Assembly: GCA_030432235.1 (NCBI GenBank)
Contig: JAUIHT010000002.1
Span: forward strand, 437,136-501,135
Origin: Verrucomicrobiia bacterium
Lineage (GTDB): Bacteria; Verrucomicrobiota; Verrucomicrobiia; Opitutales; Cerasicoccaceae
Direction: 5' to 3'
Length of the DNA stretch: 64,000 nucleotides
Positions 61,128-64,000 of this stretch are shown piece after piece. Within the stretch, counting starts at the first letter, position 1. The number at the start of each line of letters is the position of its first letter. The position numbers and the translations under genes are program-made. The notes beneath the pieces are model-generated. The model saw only the letters and a list, made by a program, of their open reading frames with translations, did no database searches and was not told the DNA's origin.

Positions 61128-61264
61128 TGAACGATAAAAGATGAAAGCAGAAAGATGAAAAACCAACGATGGCAACAAACTGACCTTCATACCGGTGTAG
61201 GACGCTTGGTGAACCTTATGCCCTGTCTTTACTTCATCTTTCTGCTTTCATCTTTTATCGTTCA
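61128..61264. repeat. perfect 32-bp inverted repeat (word type GAAAGATGAA), 73-bp spacer
   Basis: The left arm 61128-61159 begins TGAACGATAAAAGATGAAAG. The right arm 61233-61264 is its exact reverse complement, and its last three bases are the stop codon of the TVP38-type gene. The left arm starts 30 bp upstream of the shc ATG. A transcript running from that gene into shc would fold a long stem. Confidence 0.85.
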
Positions 61265-61939
61265 CCCCTCCTCTCTTAAAATGCGTCGTGTCTTGCGCGT
61301 AACCAGCCAGGTAATGCCGGCGAAGACTAGCACGCCGACGCCGAAGAGCGCGATTTGCCAGCCGTTCAGCTCCACGTCCTCGCCGAAGGAGCGCCGGGCC
61401 AGATAACCCGCGTAGACAAAGATAGCCGTGCCCGGCAGCATCCCGAGCATGCTGGCGAAGAGGAAACGCCAGAACTTCAGCGAAAGGCTGCCATAAAAGA
61501 GATTGCCCACCGTAAAGTGGATGAAAGGCGTCAGCCGCAACAGCCCCACCAGGTACACGCCCTCGGACTCGATAGCCTTGCGGATGGCCTTGAAGTACTT
61601 GTTCTGAAAGGCTGAATGGTGGCTGAACCGGTCCCAGAAATGCCCGCCGAGTTCAAACGCGATAGCCGAGGACAGCAGCAGCACGACGAGGCTCATCCCC
61701 AGGCCGATCCAAAAGCCAAAGAGCAGGCCACTCGCCACTACTACCGGAGAGATGGGCAGCATGAGCAGCGAGCAAAGCGTGCCCACCACCAGAAAGATAA
61801 AATAGCCCCAGGCACCGGCATCCTGGATGTAGTCCCAGAGCGGCTCCAGCCAATCCTTGAGCGGTAATTGGCTCAACGCCGCCAGAACAACGACCCCGAT
61901 GGCTACTCCAATGAGAGTTTTCTTTGTCTGCTTTTTCAT
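61262..61939 (-). CDS. TVP38/TMEM64 (DedA-superfamily) membrane protein
   Basis: A 225 aa inner-membrane protein. It has IGVAIGVVVLAALSQLPL, the superfamily block YFIFLVVGTLCSLLMLPISP followed by VVVASGLLFGFWIGL, LVGLLRLTPFIHFTVGNLFY and GMLPGTAIFVYAGYLARRSF. Related proteins act in lipid scrambling or membrane homeostasis; the exact role is unknown. The ATG at 61939 overlaps the stop of the upstream EEP-family gene (4 bp), so the pair is translationally coupled. Confidence 0.9.
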   Translation of the reverse strand: MKKQTKKTLIGVAIGVVVLAALSQLPLKDWLEPLWDYIQDAGAWGYFIFLVVGTLCSLLMLPISPVVVASGLLFGFWIGLGMSLVVLLLSSAIAFELGGHFWDRFSHHSAFQNKYFKAIRKAIESEGVYLVGLLRLTPFIHFTVGNLFYGSLSLKFWRFLFASMLGMLPGTAIFVYAGYLARRSFGEDVELNGWQIALFGVGVLVFAGITWLVTRKTRRILREEG

Positions 61940-62739
61940 GATGATGCGTTCGCTACGATATCTGCCACGACGATGCGATGGTCGGACAACCAGGCGCCGT
62001 CCCATTCCGGGTCGGCGACGGCATAGTGTTGGCACGCTAACCCCGGACTGAGCAGGCAGTGATCCACCCGCGCGGCAAAAAGTTTCCACGGCCCCCAACC
62101 CGCGTAAGTCGCGAAAGTGCCCTGATGCGCATCCGCATGGGCGGCATCCTGGAAATAAAGGCGGCCCTCGGGCGTGGGAAACTCGCGCAGCAGGCCACTG
62201 GATACCAGGGCCCCGGGACGCATATTGAAATCTCCACAGATCACGACCTCGCCCTCCATCTCAGCCTGACAGCGTGCCAGCCGGCGACGGATGAGGCCCA
62301 GGCTTTTCCGACGGGCCAGATGACTGGCGTGGTCGAGGTGGACGTTGGCCAGCCACATCCCGCTCCCCTCTCCTTCCGGTTGAAGCCTGACCACGGTCGC
62401 GATGCGGCGATGCATGGCGCCCCAGGAGCGACTCGGCTGATGCGGCGTCCGTGACAGCCAGAAATGCTGCTCGCCCGACAGGCGCCAGCGCTCGTTAAGG
62501 AGGAACACCGGATTGCCCTCCCCCAGCCGCTCGCCATCGTCGCGCGGCTTGAAAACGGAGGCCCGCGCCTCTAGGCGGTCACGGAGGAACAGGTAATCGC
62601 CCAAAAACGCCTCCTGCAGGCAAACGACATCGGGATGCTCTCGCTCCAGCAGGCTGGCGATATTCGACAGGCGCTCGTGGCGAATCTCCGTGGATTCGCC
62701 GAGGCGGTTCTGCATGTTGAAGGTGATGAGCCTAAACAA
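61936..62739 (-). CDS. endonuclease/exonuclease/phosphatase (EEP) family hydrolase
   Basis: A 267 aa metal-dependent hydrolase. It has RLITFNMQNRLGESTEIRHE (Asn), VVCLQEAFLGDYLF (Glu metal ligand), LANVHLDHASHLARRKSLGL, VICGDFNMRPGALVSSGL (Asp/Asn), ARVDHCLLSPGL and WLSDHRIVVADI (catalytic Asp-His). Substrates in the superfamily range from DNA to phospholipids; the adjoining cardiolipin synthase and DedA-type genes suggest lipid, but only by context. There is no signal peptide. Confidence 0.9.
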   Translation of the reverse strand: MFRLITFNMQNRLGESTEIRHERLSNIASLLEREHPDVVCLQEAFLGDYLFLRDRLEARASVFKPRDDGERLGEGNPVFLLNERWRLSGEQHFWLSRTPHQPSRSWGAMHRRIATVVRLQPEGEGSGMWLANVHLDHASHLARRKSLGLIRRRLARCQAEMEGEVVICGDFNMRPGALVSSGLLREFPTPEGRLYFQDAAHADAHQGTFATYAGWGPWKLFAARVDHCLLSPGLACQHYAVADPEWDGAWLSDHRIVVADIVANASS

Positions 62740-62756
62740 AACGTAAACTCCCGGAT

Positions 62757-64000
62757 TTACAGTACTGGCGAAAAGAGGCGGACGAAGCCCTGGCGCGCAC
62801 GCTCTTTGAAGGGGCGCTTCCGGAACTCATCCAAGGCAACCCGATCACTGCGCTCATAAAAGCCGTCATAGACTTTATCGAGGGCCTCAACGGTGGAGCG
62901 ATGCGAAAACAGCAGGCCGACTTCAAAGTTCAGGCGGATGGAGCGTATATCGAGGTTAGGCGAGCCAATCATGACCCAGTCGTCGTCGGCGATGTATACC
63001 TTGGCATGGTGGACGGCGTCGGGCAACTCGTAGAACTCCACACCAGACCTCATGAGGTTTTCGTAAAAGGCGCGCCCCAGGTCGACCATGTACTGGTGCT
63101 CGTTGAGCGTGGGGATGATCATACGCACGCGTACACCGCGCTCCGCCGCCATGCCGATGGCCAGCAGCATGGCCTCGTCCGGCGCAAAGTAAGGCGTGTA
63201 GAGGTCGAGCCGCTTCTGCGCGTGATTGCACAGGTATATGAAGCTCTTCAGGAAAGGCTGCTCCTCGCGATCCGGGCCGCTGCGGATGACAGCCGCCGGG
63301 ATGGGGTCCTGCGTCTTGGCTTTGCACCATAAATGGTCGCCCTCCACCTGCTCACCGGTGGCAAATGCCCAGTCGTCCAGGAAAGTCAGTTGCAATTCAT
63401 TAATCACAGGACCGCTCACGGACATCTGCATATCGTGCCACGGCCCGACATCCTTGTTGCGCCCCTCGTACTCCCGGCCGATATTCATCCCGCCCACGAA
63501 GGCGATGCGGCTGTCCACAATTTGAATTTTGCGGTGATTGCGGAGATTGAAGAAAAAACGATTGCGCCGCGGGTGAACCGTCAGGCACCAACTGAACTCC
63601 GCCCCAGCCTCGACAAGAGGTTGGAAATATTCGGTTTTCGCCTCTGGCGAACCCAGCTCATCCACCAGCAGACGCACCTCGACACCACGCTTGGCTGCAC
63701 GCACCAGGGCATCCAGGTATCGCTGGCCCACATCGTCGGGGCGCCAGACGTAGGTCTGGAAATGGATATACTGCTCGGCCCCGTCAATGGCCTCTTCCAG
63801 GCGCGGGTAGTAGGCTTCCGTATCCGGTAGAATTTCGGGCTGGTCGAGAAAGGTAAGTGCGTTGTTCCCAATGCCGCCCACATAGCGAAGGAGCGCAGCA
63901 TTGTCCCCGGTCAATTGCGGCTGATCCACGTGCTTCCCGGCACGGGCACGCTTGTTGTAGCGCTCCAGGCGCTTGCGCCGGATACGATCCGTGCCCAGCA
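62757..64000 (-). CDS. cardiolipin synthase / phospholipase D family (5' end beyond window)
   Basis: At least 414 residues; the frame stays open to the window edge, beyond a GTG at 63929, with LGTDRIRRKRLERYNKRARA upstream. Two HKD motifs are complete: NHRKIQIVDSRIAFVGGMNI and HHAKVYIADDDWVMIGSPNL. Between them are HFQTYVWRPDDVGQRYLDAL and YTPYFAPDEAMLLAIGMAA, as in ClsA/ClsB-type enzymes that make cardiolipin from phosphatidylglycerol at the membrane. Any N-terminal TM segments are outside the window. The gene ends 17 bp before the EEP gene, so a three-gene operon with the TVP38 protein is likely. Confidence 0.93.
   Translation of the reverse strand, partial: LGTDRIRRKRLERYNKRARAGKHVDQPQLTGDNAALLRYVGGIGNNALTFLDQPEILPDTEAYYPRLEEAIDGAEQYIHFQTYVWRPDDVGQRYLDALVRAAKRGVEVRLLVDELGSPEAKTEYFQPLVEAGAEFSWCLTVHPRRNRFFFNLRNHRKIQIVDSRIAFVGGMNIGREYEGRNKDVGPWHDMQMSVSGPVINELQLTFLDDWAFATGEQVEGDHLWCKAKTQDPIPAAVIRSGPDREEQPFLKSFIYLCNHAQKRLDLYTPYFAPDEAMLLAIGMAAERGVRVRMIIPTLNEHQYMVDLGRAFYENLMRSGVEFYELPDAVHHAKVYIADDDWVMIGSPNLDIRSIRLNFEVGLLFSHRSTVEALDKVYDGFYERSDRVALDEFRKRPFKERARQGFVRLFSPVL

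Overview
The window is a contiguous piece of a GC-rich bacterial chromosome. It most likely comes from Verrucomicrobiota, class Opitutae (Puniceicoccales-like), probably marine. This rests on gene content, not on a marker gene: squalene-hopene cyclase, a sulfatase, a unsaturated-uronate cluster with three Gfo/Idh/MocA oxidoreductases, a tyrosine autokinase, S23-type four-helix-bundle proteins, and secreted giants ending in the DPDGDG-rich and Trp-rich tails common in that phylum. No rRNA, tRNA, CRISPR array, transposase or phage gene was seen.

Layout. 1-19.4 kb is mostly housekeeping: partial recQ, tsaD, a CtpA-type protease, a MidA/NDUFAF7-like methyltransferase, a chromate-type transporter, a CrtI-type desaturase preceded by a four-helix-bundle gene, yicC, a GYF_2 membrane protein, a BrkB/YihY protein, a secreted plant-type LRR protein with a LuxR-type regulator upstream, an alpha/beta hydrolase, a DJ-1 protein, an O-antigen-ligase-like protein and a peroxiredoxin. 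AT-rich orphan secreted genes are interspersed. 19.5-27.6 kb carries glgB, an EVE protein, an AldB-type aldehyde dehydrogenase with its DUF779 partner, an AlkZ-related protein and a KAP P-loop NTPase whose C-terminal HEAT part differs sharply in base composition. 27.6-36.4 kb holds a 2157-residue secreted protein with two complete subtilisin domains, then a Wzc/CpsD-type tyrosine kinase.

After accA, 37.6-48.1 kb is a catabolic locus for unsaturated uronic-acid sugars. A leftward operon (KDPG aldolase, D-2-hydroxyacid dehydrogenase, TIM-barrel isomerase) diverges from a cupin-XRE regulator, followed by a GH88 hydrolase, a second TIM-barrel isomerase, a Gfo/Idh/MocA oxidoreductase, an SDR, and two more Gfo/Idh/MocA genes. 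The likely flow is unsaturated disaccharide, then 4-deoxy-uronate, then keto/hydroxy-acid interconversions, then KDPG, then pyruvate plus glyceraldehyde-3-phosphate. A four-helix-bundle gene flanked by word-repeat sequence sits inside this operon. 48.2-64 kb continues with an unknown alpha-helical protein, dUTPase, a basic RGG-like disordered protein next to murA, ilvA, a BaiN/HI0933-type flavoprotein, a sulfatase, shc, a TVP38/DedA protein, an EEP-family hydrolase and a partial cardiolipin synthase.

The most unusual signal is intergenic. At least seven gaps contain imperfect or perfect palindromes whose arms are built from near-tandem short words (types CGCAAAG, CACGAAA, CACAGATG/CACTGATT, AAAGC, GAGATGT, GAAAGATGAA). 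Both four-helix-bundle genes lie next to such arrays. A second family consists of REP-like mini-hairpin chains, including a 47-bp sequence present twice (45/47 identical) 26 kb apart in opposite orientation.
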